From assembly GCF_050947875.1 (NCBI RefSeq), contig NC_134577.1, positions 66,777,639-66,841,638 of the forward strand: a stretch of DNA of 64,000 bases, written 5' to 3'. This stretch comes from Dermacentor variabilis (Eukaryota > Arthropoda > Arachnida > Ixodida > Ixodidae). Numbering within the stretch: position 1 is the stretch's first letter; every line of letters starts with the position of its first letter. Made by a program: the position numbers and the translations under genes. This document shows, piece by piece, positions 24,850 through 36,824 of this stretch. The notes below the pieces were generated by a model that was not told where the DNA came from, searched no databases, and worked only from the letters and a program-made list of their open reading frames with translations.

Positions 24850-25613
24850 GCATCAGTGGAGTCTGTTTTGCACTATGGAACAACTTTATATGGCACATGC
24901 TCAGAATAAAAAAGGCAAACGATTAATAAGCTTATCAAGCGAATAGTAAATAGTATATTTTATATGGAACAGTCTTGCACACGGCTTCTGCAAAAGAAAA
25001 ATACTCTAAACTAGGCATACTCAAGGTAAGCGAAATGTTTTGGTTTTCAGTGGTTCTGCGGCACTATTTTTCAAGAGATTTCAGGGTAGCTGTCCACAAG
25101 AAAGTGACACTAAGGAAAACAGACTGATACATTAAGCCAAGAGTTTTCACAAACTACGGAAAAAAAACGAGGAACTATTATGTCCCAGCGGTATTTAATG
25201 ATCTCAGTGACAATTTATGCGATATTGTAAAAAGTAGAACACTGGTGAAAAAGATAAGAAAGTGGTGCTCGGAAACAATGCAACAATGACAATTCTGTGG
25301 GGCGGCTTTAGGGTCATGTTCCATTCCATGTTTACTCTCACGTCATGTGACTAGTCTACTTATCGCAGCTTGTCAAGTTATACTTGCTTTTCTGTTCATC
25401 AATTCCTTTCTTTATTTCTATTTTCTTTTTTATGTTGCACAGGATGGGATCCTGCTATCTGGTCTTTGTGTTGCATATCATTGAGCCTTGTAACTGCTGA
25501 TGTATCCACCAGCTGCCAGGTCAGCCGACAAGCGCTATGTGCTTAGGCTGACCAGCAGATTCATGTGTGTGAAAAAACGGGCGAATAAAACTGTATTGTA
25601 TTGTATTGTATTC
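24850..25613 (+). mobile_element. LINE 3' end with (TATTG)n tail
   Basis: The segment ends in AATAAAACTGTATTGTATTG followed by more TATTG units at about 25588-25613, the pentanucleotide tail seen on L2/CR1-like LINEs of ticks. Upstream there is a decayed reading frame with VES-VLHYGTTLYGTCSE and INKLIKRIVNSIFY, resembling the C-terminus of such reverse transcriptases. It is full of stops. The 5' limit is uncertain. Confidence 0.5.
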
Positions 25614-26141
25614 CACTCGTGAATTTTGCTCCGAAACTGCACTGCCCGTATATCAGTGCGACATCGTAAATTTTAATGCATTTTTCTTATATTTGTGCCA
25701 ATGTGGTGCAGTAAATGGTCCCGAAGCTTGCAAAGTTTCAATGTGTGCCTCTTCTAGAACACAACATAGTCAATTTTAAAAATCCACGGCTCCCAGTAAG
25801 CTGGTGCAGGAACCTCAAGGTAGCGGTGCCATTCAGCTTTCCCTTTTGCCCCGTTTCTGGCTTTTGTCATAGAAAAAGTTTTTTTTTTATTATTTAATAT
25901 GTATTGTGGACTCAAGGTTTAAGCAGGGCAGGCATCATGATCGAACAGACAATACAAAGTAAGTAAATGAACAGTAAATTTAAGCAAATATTACTGGTAA
26001 GGAATTTCAGTCAAGTATTGGAATTCTTGGTATCTCTTGATATTTTAGAAAGGGTGATTTACTAATGCAGGTCAATTTACTTTTCTCATGTACCTTCAAC
26101 ATACCAGAGAAGCACATACACTAAGAGATTCCAAACAAAAT

Positions 26142-26475
26142 AAATTATTGCATTGTGGGGTGTTACATATCCAAACCACTATATGATTACGAGGTGTGCC
26201 ATAGCGAGGGATTCACTTCCGACTCTGCGTAATTCTTTAATGTGCACCTAAATCTCAGTGCACAAGCTATTTTACATTTTGGCCCCATCAGACGCCAAAT
26301 AGAGGAACTCTAGATAAGTTATGACAGTATGGGCTCCTCTAATATGCACCAAAGCAGAGTACAGGCATAATTATGCATCTCAGCTCCATTGAAAAGTGGC
26401 CGCTGCAGCTGCAAGTCAAACCCACAACCTCAAGCTTGGCCGTAAAATGCCACGGCCACAGAGCTACTGCGGCCA
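26142..26475 (-). mobile_element. Ruka-like SINE, diverged and interrupted
   Basis: The tail and body half lies at about 26142-26290 (ATATGATTACGAGGTGTGCC; AATGTGCACCTAAATCTCAG). The tRNA-like head lies at about 26386-26475 (AAGTGGCCGCTGCAGCTGCA; GCCACGGCCACAGAGCTACT). About 95 bp of other sequence sits between. The copy is old. Confidence 0.6.
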
Positions 26476-26582
26476 GTGCCTGTGTGCAGCTGTGTGAAGT
26501 AATAAGGCCTTTTACATTCACAAGCCAAACCCTGAAATATTATGAGGTTGGTCTGCAATAAGAAAACAACTGCTGATTGTGC

Positions 26583-26613
<31 letters not shown>

Positions 26614-29600
26614 GCCAGTGCTCAACCTTGTATGAAGTGCACACTTCGCATCACTTCATTACGCAACTCACTCCCTACAGTGATGCCCATGTGGGCGAAA
26701 TGTAGGTGTACTAATAAATAAGTAAAAGAAACACGCTTAAGAATGCTTGGACTACCACCCAGATTGAAGCATCACAGAAGTGAAAGTATGCCAGCCTCTA
26801 GTTTCTGTGTAGTAGTTCTTCATGATCCCAGCTGAAGCGCTATTAAGGGGCTTTTTAAAGCTCTTTCCTTACTATGAAAAGAAAAGGCCCTTTTATGAAA
26901 TCTTAAGTAACAACCTTTTATTGAATGCAGAATCATGGTTATAATAACACGATATATATCAATAGAAAATTGAAGTAATGTACTTTCGAAGGATATAAAT
27001 TTTATGAATACATGTTATGGCATAATTACTATTATAGAAACAATGTTTACTGAGAAGTACAGGAAATATCTGCAATGTTAAGCTGATCCCATAAAGGAAA
27101 CATATCTCAAAATATAAGAAGAACATTTCTAGTTTAATCACATTTGGTGCATTAAAGTTTTGATGTTCTATCTGTTAAGGCACGCAAAGTATCAAAAAAA
27201 TTAAGCTTAGTGAGTACTGCCTTTCTGACCGGTGCCACAAATGTTGGGCAATACCTAACCCTCTGCTGGGCTGACTGCAGCAAACCTCCAGCCTAACTGC
27301 AGAGGCACTGAAGATAAGGTCCATAATATTGCAAACATCTCTAAAATATCTCAGTCCACAAAAGAAATCACCCCAGTCATCAACAGGCGCAAAACAAAAC
27401 TCGCCGTTGCAAAGATGACCATTGATTGGGCTGGTTCTGGGTACCTCAATGGTTCAGATTAATATTTCACGATCTGGCATTGTGTGTGTCTTGAGACTCA
27501 GTGCTACTAGTAGCATTTAAATAATCACCTGAGGATCAAGTAGAATTGCGAGATCAACATTGTTTGTGTGAGAGCTCAGCTACCAGAATACCTGCCACAT
27601 TAACCATCACTTGGTGAACACCCCTGCATGCTCATTAAAAATCCTTTCCACAAAACAAAAATAGCTACTCAGAAAATAAAACTTTGCTCCTCAGACTGCA
27701 TTACAGTTGGTGCTGTAAGTCCTTAAGAGCACTGAGAGCTTTAAAATCAGGCGCAACACTATTGTGTTGTCCTTGACCAAGGTTCAGTGGCCATGATAAG
27801 GAAAGAGTTAAAGGTGTGCTGGCAAATATTTCTGAAGATACAGAAACTCCCACATGCTGTTTCTCGCATGTAGAAAGATCGTACTTGGCAATCATAAAAG
27901 CTTAGGAACACATACAAAATATGTTAATTTTATACTAAAGCTGGTTTCACTAGGCCAGATCTGGCGTCATGCACGTTATGATGCTGACGTTGCGCACAAC
28001 CAAATTTACAGGTGTCATGAAGCAGTGAGGCTAGATATGAAGACGTTGCTCATAACATAAACAAGAGTGCAGGCTTGTGGTAGTCGAGGCCACCTCTGGA
28101 ACAAAGCTAGCCAATGCATCAAATTATCATGGACACATCCAGTTCCCGAGTATTGAAACCAAAAACTGGTTCACAGAAACAAGCACTGTAAATTATTTAG
28201 GGCACCTGATGCTAGCCATTACTTTAGCTACAGTTCAGAAGGTTTGGACCTCCATTTAATGTAAAGAAAATGACAAGTCAGAAATTTTGCAAACTCAACT
28301 GTAATTGACGTCTAGGTAATGAGAGGCATTTAATAATGTAACTGTTGTATAGCCAACGGTTATCTAGAGATTATATGCTGTAGTGTTTACATTTATGATA
28401 AGTAAGGCAGAATGTTTGCAATGGCAAGCAAACTAAAACCCAGTGCAATACTCAGTCACCCCAATGGCGCATAATTTTTTTTAGACTGTACTGGGACTGA
28501 CCCACGAAAATGGCAACATGGCAAAACGGCAAAATGGCCACAAAAATGGGCCCACCCAAAGAGCAAGATACCCCCCACCTGCTCACAGAAACGTAGCTGT
28601 AATCAGAGAAAAGTGCTTTGCATTGAGATGCCACCTCTGTACTCTTGCAGACCTTTCCAAGCAACAAACTGTTTCTCCCTCCCCTCTTTCCTTTCTGCAC
28701 CGAGTATTGGATAGCAACACTATAGGAGAAGGCATTACTTATGGAGTCAAATGGCACCTATTGTTTCCACGCTTCACGTGTGACCTTGAGAGCACACTAC
28801 GATGCCAGCCCTTTGTGGCCATGATGTAGCTGCAGGCTCGACATTAGATGGGTGAATTAGTGGTGGGATGTGTGCAATTGCCTGACAACACCACTTATGT
28901 TGGACATTCAAACATTAAACACTTTTTATTCCAGATTAGCAGGTTCTGACGAAACATCTTCATACTGTAGAAGAACGGCAGACTGGGCAAGTTGGCAGTT
29001 TTTCATACTGCTTAAAACAGTGCTACTGACACAGAACAAAGAACAAGAATGGACACAAACACGGTCCTGAACTTGCAACTGTGTTTGTTGGAAAGACATG
29101 TTTGCTTTTAAAGCCATACATCAAGTGTGCGCTCATGCTCATATTCTCCATTATACTGCTGTGAATTTGTCAGAGAAGCTAGCAGGCAAAATGAATAAGG
29201 AGAGTGCAACACGCAGGTCTTTTCTAGTCTGGAAGCATGCCTAAAAAACGTTTCTCATCAAAAAGAAGGAAAACTAACACTGCTTTTCTTTAATATTTGG
29301 AGTGGGGTTGGGGAAACCGGTGACAAAATACAAATAACCCACAGCAAAAAGAAGGGGGGGGGGAGGGCAGATAAGTAACTTTGAAAATCTGTGCAGTAAC
29401 GTTGGGTTCTGCGATCACACATGCCCACGCCACCGCACATTGTTGCTGCAATACAAACAGCAAAAACAACTAAAGACTCAAAGTGCGTGTGACAAGTAAA
29501 GGTTGCATGTTTCAGAATCGCTCACATCTGTCGCGCCGGCAAGCCAGCAGCTGCGACAGCTGCTGCATTTGCAGCCACAGCAAAGCTGCTCTTGCTTTTT

Positions 29601-30650
29601 ATCCGTTTCCACTCTGCACATGTGTTGAATGAAATGACAGATGACTAGGGTACCACTGTCCTACTCCTTCTTTATTCAATTCCCAGTGTTGTGGATTTCC
29701 GGCATTTCCAAAGATGGATGTGCTTTCACAAATTGCAGTTTAGCTGCAGTGCAGAAGAAATTTAGCATATATATATATATATATATATTTGGAATGCGAA
29801 TATAATCATGCCTGCCCATAAAACACTGTTGCTTGCATGTGGAACAGGACAGCCCGTTCCTTTTGCAGATTACACAAAAAGTGTAAAAAAAAGAAAGCCT
29901 TGTACAATAAGTGCTGTAGAACCAATTTCATGCCCAGGTGCATAAAACTAGAACAGATAAAACAATGCCATTATATAATTATTTAAAATTATGAGTGATT
30001 TCCAGTAGACGGACTAATAAACACTCAAAGTTGAAACGTGAGACACATCAGTCAAGTTCAAAACCTTTGACTGCACGGGGACCACTCAACATTTTACAAC
30101 ACCACGTAGTACGCATACAGAATGTAATTGCTGGATAGCTTGAGATCTGACATCTAGGCGGCTCTGTTAGTTGACCAAACTTCTGTCTAGAGTAGTTTAG
30201 TCTGTAAACAATTCCACCCCCCCCTTTTTTTTCTTCAGAATGCTATGCTATTTATTAACTTGGGAAAACGTCAGGCTGAAACACACAGCTGTATGCAACC
30301 AGCCAGATGTGCTGTGCAATTACACTTAACACAAAAGTAATTTCAGCCAGGTTAACATTTCCAGTCTGCATGTCTGATTGTCTCGAAAAAAGAGAGAAAT
30401 GTTTTCACTCCCAGAAAAGCATTAACATTAAATTTTTGTTGATATATACGGTGAGGCAATAAAGCCCAAGGAAAGAATGTAACACCAGTTTATAAGCGTA
30501 CATGTGGAGGGCACAGACTTTTCAAAGAGATTAAAACAGTCCTAGACAGACAGATTTTTAAATGTTTGGTTTATTAAAGCTTCCAGCCAAAACAAAAATA
30601 AATTCGTTGTCTTTTTAAAGGAGAATTTATTCGCTATTTTATGTTAGTAA
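26476..30650. other. Intron 1 of the unidentified gene, no exon seen
   Basis: AT-rich. It has a 30-base poly-T at about 26587, an AAAATGGC-type repetition near 28508-28550, a poly-G run near 29356 and the AT microsatellite. No gene-like frame. Confidence 0.45.
29766..29788. repeat. (AT)n microsatellite
   Basis: An uninterrupted AT run of about 23 bases in intron 1 of the unidentified gene. Confidence 0.9.
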
Positions 30651-32744
30651 TACCCGTGTCTCACGGGCGTTTGGAAGGCCTTCCAACCGATAGTCAGTTG
30701 ACTCAAAAGTCAAGTTCGAGCTGCTACACATACGGTTTCGAAGGCCACCGAGTCAATAGTCTATCGAGTCAATGGAGCACCTTACAACTCTATCGAAATC
30801 TCGGGCGCTATTCTCGACACGCATGGTGGCTGCACGGCCGCCATTATCCGCCATGTTGACTCTCTGATTGGTTGTGGAGAGCTCACGTGCCTTGAAATTT
30901 GTGCCGGGAAACGGCAAGTTTTGCGAAATGTCATTTTGCGTTTTCATCAAGATGACGAAACGTGACGTGGAGCTGCAAATTTTATGGACTAATAAATTTT
31001 TTTGGTCCTTGGCAGCTATATTGCGATGTTAGCGCTTCAAAAAGAATGTGAGCGGTAGCATGCACAACCAGTGCAATGCATGTGCAATTGCGCAAATATG
31101 TGGTGGCGATCCAAGATATGCGCCATGCCAGCTTGCTGATTGGCTGAAGGAATATCTCGTGAGGAGCGTCACAGGAAGGGCTGTTTTGTAAACGTCATTT
31201 TGACGAAGTGTGACGTTGCGCTGGGCCGCCATTGCTCAGATTTTCCGCCATAATTTTTGCTGCGACGAGCCGCGCGAATTATGCTAATGAGCAGCCATAT
31301 GCAATGGCAGCCGAGAGGAATGCGTATCGCCACATTTTCCCCGTCGTTTGGTGCCACGAAAATCTTTTGTTCATAACGCGTGCTCATAGTATTTGCATCG
31401 CTCTCGGGTGGTGTTGGAATTTGTGTTTGGGGCCATCATTTTTTAAAAGAACGCGTTTATATGAAATAATATTGGTTGAACATAGCAAACTTTCAGCAAT
31501 GTTGTCCACTTTTCACTGCTGCATTTGTATTGTAATAAATATTAATGCCTTTTCGCACAGTCAAAAGTTATGACAACAGCCTCCTTCTAATTTATAAAAA
31601 GAAATGTACGCAAGGCGGCGCCTTAAAGTTTCCTCCCGCGGTGCGAGTAACCAGCGAAATGAACAAGAGATGGCAGCGCCGGCGCTTGCGTCGCGCTAGT
31701 GCATATCTCTGGCGCGCGCAACGCTATCGGTGATATTCGGCCGTTTCTCAGCCAGCCGAGTCGGGCTGAGTCACTTGCGTTTCACGAGATAGCGATAACG
31801 TGGCCTAGAATGTGCGCGCATCACCACTGGTAGGTCGCGTATGTTGTCTCAAGCAAGTAAACAAGCGCGTTGGCGCCAACATGCGATGACTCATTCCATT
31901 TTCCGGGGACACGCATCCTAGCTATTGAAGCAGACGACGGCTTGTACGCAGCAGACGACGGAAGCGAGAAGCGTTTTCGACGAAATAATCATACGCTTTG
32001 AGATAGCTGCCTAATTTTTACAGCGGAGCAACGCTGTTTTGCTTTACCGATAACGCCACATTCAGTGCCTTCATTTCAGTTTCTTAGGCGAAACGTCAAG
32101 TTGGCGTCACCTTACGTAAGCAAAACGGGGACACCAGCGCCATTTTGTTTGCGTCGCGCCTACGTCACGCATCGAAGAAAATGGCGGAATGTCCAGAATA
32201 GCACCCCTCGATGGCCTTTGAGTAACGGAAACGGAAACAGTGCGAACATGCCCTCTTGTTCACAGTGTGCTCGTACTATCGGTTAGAAAGAACAAATCAA
32301 ACCAGAATGCTCTAAAAATACTATATATGGGTGTTATTAATTATTCAATAAAGTATTTTTGCCACTTCATATGTGCGAACTGCACATACTCTCGACAACA
32401 GCGACATGCAGCGACGCAAACGTTGCCGCAGTTTCGTTACTCAACAACTTAAAAATTAAACTTATATGTATGGCAATGTATAAACATTTCTTTAAATGTA
32501 AAACAAACATGAAAGAAATTATAGTTCTTTTAAGTGGTTTTAATGTTGCTTAACTTTTCGTGACATGAAAACGAAAGTAAAGATCCGCAGCGCCACACAA
32601 TTTTACGAGAAACACATGACCCACTCAACGGCCTTTTGAAAGTGCCGTGTAGCAGCACGACAACTCCTTTGAGTCGATGGAGTTGTGGCATTTCGAGGGC
32701 CGTCGACTGGAAGGCCTTCCAAATGTGCCCGTGTGACACAGGTA
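30651..32744. mobile_element. 2.1-kb TIR element flanked by TAA (Harbinger-like target)
   Basis: The left end is TACCCGTGTCTCACGGGC and the right end is the complement of GCCCGTGTGACACAGGTA. Both are followed inward by TTTGGAAGGCCTTCCA. TAA lies directly outside each end, which fits the 3-bp TWA duplication of PIF/Harbinger elements. The interior is richer in GC than its surroundings (31.2-32.2 kb) and has no transposase that I can read. It is probably non-autonomous. It lies in intron 1 of the unidentified minus-strand gene. Confidence 0.65.
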
Positions 32745-33541
32745 TAAAGCTCTCTGCTGACATTCAGTGCATCAACTGCAATTGTTAATGGTAACATTCT
32801 CTGCAGGACAGAGTGAAAGCACTTCGTTATCAAAAGCCCTCTGGATGAAGTTAAAATTCAAAATTGAATTCCACAGTGTTACGTGCAATATCAGTAAAGT
32901 TAAATGATCATTACCCACAAGAAATGGCTAATTTACAGTTTCTGACACTAACCTTAACCGATGAGCAGACTCAAAATCTGGAATGTGTGATTAGAACAGT
33001 AGCCACCTGACTGCAATCGTTTTATTGTGTTCAGGACTCACTAGTAAGCTCGGAACGCAATTATAACAAAACAGTAGAGCAGTTCATATCCATCTAACTG
33101 TCCTGCCATGAAACAGGGAATACCCATTTAACTGTCGGTCTGAATGCACGGATATCCTTTATTTTTAAAGTAGTACTCCCATCTGAACACCTGGTAACGG
33201 AAAAGGTTAAAAACACGTAACTAAAAACAATTTTAAAATTTAAGAACTGTTTTAGTCGAACATTTATGACATACCTACACTACACTGCAGTCACATTAAT
33301 ACACCCAAGAACTTCGCAAATAACCACCCCATAAATATTCGTAATTCTGCATCATGCAGCACCTGCGGACAGCACATTACCAATTAAAATATAACATCAA
33401 TGGGGCCCAATGTAAGATAACATTCCAATTCTCTCTTTTCATACTACACCATAGATTGAAGCAGTGTCCCACCTATATCATCCCCAACATCAGCTGATTG
33501 TAAGTGAATGATAACAGAGGAACAGAAATGAACAGGAATTC

Positions 33542-34060
33542 TTAAAGAGACACTAAAGAGAAAAATGATTTATCCTGCATCAGTAAATTATATTTCTACA
33601 ACACCAATAACACCACTTTTACGACGATGATGTTCTTCCTAAGCCAGAAAAAGCGCAAGAACGAAAGACAGGTGGCAACGCCTGCTTGAAGTTCCTGCAC
33701 TTGGTCGCTGTGATGTCATGGATATTGATGTGATCGCCCAGGGCTTACTTAATTATAAAGCGGCACAGACTGACTACATTATGTTCTAAAGGAACCGAAT
33801 ATTAAACCTGGCAAGTTTCGGGAACCTTTACTCAGCCAACACGGCCCCAATGCGAAAACATACTTTGGAATCCCTGACGTCACACTGACGTCCCGGCGGC
33901 GGGGTTTCGGCGCGAAATTCAAATACTGATACTTCGACCTTCATTTTTTTTTTTCATCTAATAATCGAACTATTATTTTGAAATGACTGCCTGCAGTGTT
34001 CTCAAACAATGCTTTATTAGACAAAACTGATTTACTGTTTCGCTTTAGCGTCCCTTTAAA
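33542..34060. mobile_element. MITE with TTAAAGRGACRCTAAAG ends
   Basis: The left end TTAAAGAGACACTAAAGAG and the complement of the right end (CGCTTTAGCGTCCCTTTAAA) are inverted copies. The length is about 520 bp and there is no coding frame. The middle has a GC-rich block (CTGACGTCCCGGCGGCGGGG). Confidence 0.65.
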
Positions 34061-35900
34061 CCCCGTTTTGTCACTAAAAAGCATACTCGCATTTTTTTGT
34101 TTGTTTTCTTTTGGTAGTATTCCTTATTTCATATTTTTAATGAACAGAGTAAAGCAACGCTTTATTGTTAAGTGAGCCTGAAAGGTCTGTCTTTCACAGT
34201 GTTCACCCTTTTATAATGACTCCAAGTTCTGCGGCTAACTTACTGCTACGTGCGAACATGAAAAGCATTATATGTGATATGAAAATGTAAACATGGTTGT
34301 CATCCAAGAAAGAGGCATTACTAGGAATCTCATCAGAAGAAGAAACATGCTTATCATACAAGCAAAGGGGTTATTATAGCACCAAAGATTATAGTAGGCC
34401 CTAAAGTTAACATAAATGTTTACAATGTCTGGAGAGACTTTAGCTAAATTGTAGTCCATCAAGAGCCAGATAAAATACATAGCTTCATATGTTTTCTTAG
34501 AAGTGAAATAGATCACCATGCTTTACATGCATTAAGATATGTACAGAAAATGACTTGTAGATAAAGTCTTAGTAAAGACTACAATTATCTTTTCCCTACA
34601 TGTTCAGTCATGTGCAATATCTGAGGCAATGCAATTAATAACTGAACTAATGAATATAATGCACACACTTGGACAATTTTTTTGAAAAGTGAAATGCTGG
34701 CTTGAAAAAGTGCATTGTTGAAAACACAACTGCATATCACCATAAACAGAATGCAAACAGGAAAAAGGTCTGTACACATTTCACAAATTTTGTTCTAAAA
34801 ATAGGGCAGGTCATGCATAATGCCAATAGATGTCCGACCACATGAATTCGTGAAAATTGCTCATGTTTACCGAGTAAATAATAGACTAGTAAATACCATG
34901 TGCTCAAAGTGTCATTTTTTGTTGGTACTAAACATCCTATGAATAAGTTTGAGGAGGATGTCCTACGTATTATATCAAGCGATATGTATGTAAAATTGAT
35001 CTTGCTTAGGGCGCATAGGCACTTAAAGAAGCACACAGGAGGGGTGCCAACTAAAAATGGTCATTTTACTACGAAGAAACGAGGATAAATACCAAAGGAC
35101 CACCTCAGTGCATACATAGATTCCATCAAAGGCATTTTCCCACAAATCTATTTCATGCTCAAGAAATGAAATAGAAGGGAGTGATAGTACATGGAGTCCT
35201 TCAGAATCCGTCCCTTCTGTTTCTCTTGGCAAGCGGGAAACAGATTTGCAGGGAAATGCCTTGGATCGAGTGTTTGCATACACAGATCGACCACCTGTAT
35301 TCGCTCTCCGTTTTTCTTAATAAAATGTCAGTTGTAGGCCGCACACGTCCTGTGCGCTTCTTGTATGTCAACCAATTTGTCAAGTGTCTGTCCATCTAGC
35401 TGTTTTGCAGGAGTGCGTCAAGACAAATAAGCACAGTCACTTCTATATTTGACGTGGCATTGAAGTGCGGACAGTTCCAAATGATGTCGTCGTGCATCCC
35501 AAAATGATTGTGGAGGTCAGAACCAGCCAAGCCACAAATACGGGTGTACAACTAGCCAGAAAAGTTTACGGACCAAGGGCTCTCAGAATATGTTAAATTC
35601 CCAAGCAGCCTGTAGCAGTAGCCAGTAAAACTGTATACGACAATGTTAGCATATTCTAGTAGAGGTCCTACATGCAAATACCAGGTTGCGTTGTGAGGCT
35701 GCGGAGATATTGAGCTTTTTCTCCGATTTCTTGGTCCACAATATTTTGTGGCCGGGTGTACATGCCGATAAGCATGTCGTTCCGGCTGATTGCGACTTGT
35801 TCACATTTCACTTGGTGTTCTGGGCGCATATACTACACTACGAATGCAGAACATTTAATTACGAGCGTGTGCCAGGCTCGCGACATTTTATAACGCTAAA
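34061..35900. other. Intergenic-side part of intron 1, no exon seen
   Basis: AT-rich sequence with no recognised repeat. Frames up to 107 codons lack any domain, and exon-like borders were not found. Confidence 0.45.
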
Positions 35901-36684
35901 TATATTCAAAAGAACGGCACTACACATCAAACCCGGCTGGCGCAGGAGTATTTCACAACCGTGGTCTTGGACGCACAATCGTCAAGTTCAGAGGAAACGA
36001 AAAGAATAAGCCATTTCGCAGCGCGCTTTTCTGAAATGCAGCGCGTGTCCTCGCTCGCACAGCGAGCCCATTCATTCGCTCGCGTTGGCAGTTGCGTCAC
36101 GTCCCTTTATTTCGCGAGAGCGATTACACCGACGACCGAAACGTCGCTCTTAACGGTGTCCGCTCTTAACGCGCGCAGCACGGAATACCGATCATTTCCT
36201 TGAGAAACTACTCTTCGGAATCCAAGAGACCCCCCCTTCGCACTTCGCCCAGAATCGGTAGCGATAACATTGAAGAGAAAAAGGTTGCGGCGTCGAGAAA
36301 GGAACGGCCGTCTATTCTCCGTTGCGCGCGGTACGCCCTGTCCGCACAAAGCGGCTATTTCGAGGAGGCGCCGTTATATGTCAGATAATGGGAACAACCA
36401 CCAACACCGCGCGCGGGAGAGGTTTTCGACCCCGGCGCGCGCCCCGCACACTGACGTCCCACCATCAGCGCCTTTTAAGCCCCTCAAGCTAGGCCGCCCG
36501 CAAGCGACAACAAATCAACGCGCTCCGCCGTGAAGTGCGCGAGGCAAGAGATCGCACGTATTGCGGTCGCCGTCTCACCCGCGGGCGCGACCGAGAGACA
36601 GGTTTCCATCATGAACACAACGCTCCCGTTTCTTTTTTGTTTACACACATACACGCCACGCGAGTCCATTCACACAACACTCAC

Positions 36685-36824
36685 CCGTTGAGATAACGCT
36701 GCATGAATGTGGCCGTCGCCGACGTGGGCGACGGACACTCGGCTTTGGGATCGGCGCCCGCCCGCTCCGTGCCCGTCGACAACTGCCGCAGGAAGTCGGC
36801 CAGTTTGTCCCGCAGGGTCGGCAT
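36685..36824 (-). CDS. Unidentified gene, coding exon 1
   Basis: This is the first coding exon of a protein I do not recognise. The start is the ATG at 36824-36822. An in-frame TGA lies 18 codons upstream, so this is the first usable start unless a further upstream exon splices in; the codons just before it (SDDSVCTPEEQAN) also look protein-like. The exon encodes 46 residues plus two bases: MPTLRDKLADFLRQL, an amphipathic helix-like stretch, then a low-complexity Ser/Thr/Pro region and QRYLN. It ends at a strong donor, CGG|GTGAGT. The two leftover bases (GG) pair in phase with the first base of the exon at 18240. The exon sits at the edge of a GC-rich block, opposite and about 1.25 kb from the PNLDC1 start. 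Confidence 0.7.

Noticed and set aside
31029..31573. Overlapping 67-113-codon frames inside the 30.6-32.7 kb TIR element
   Set aside because: No transposase motif. They do not connect to each other and probably reflect local GC content.
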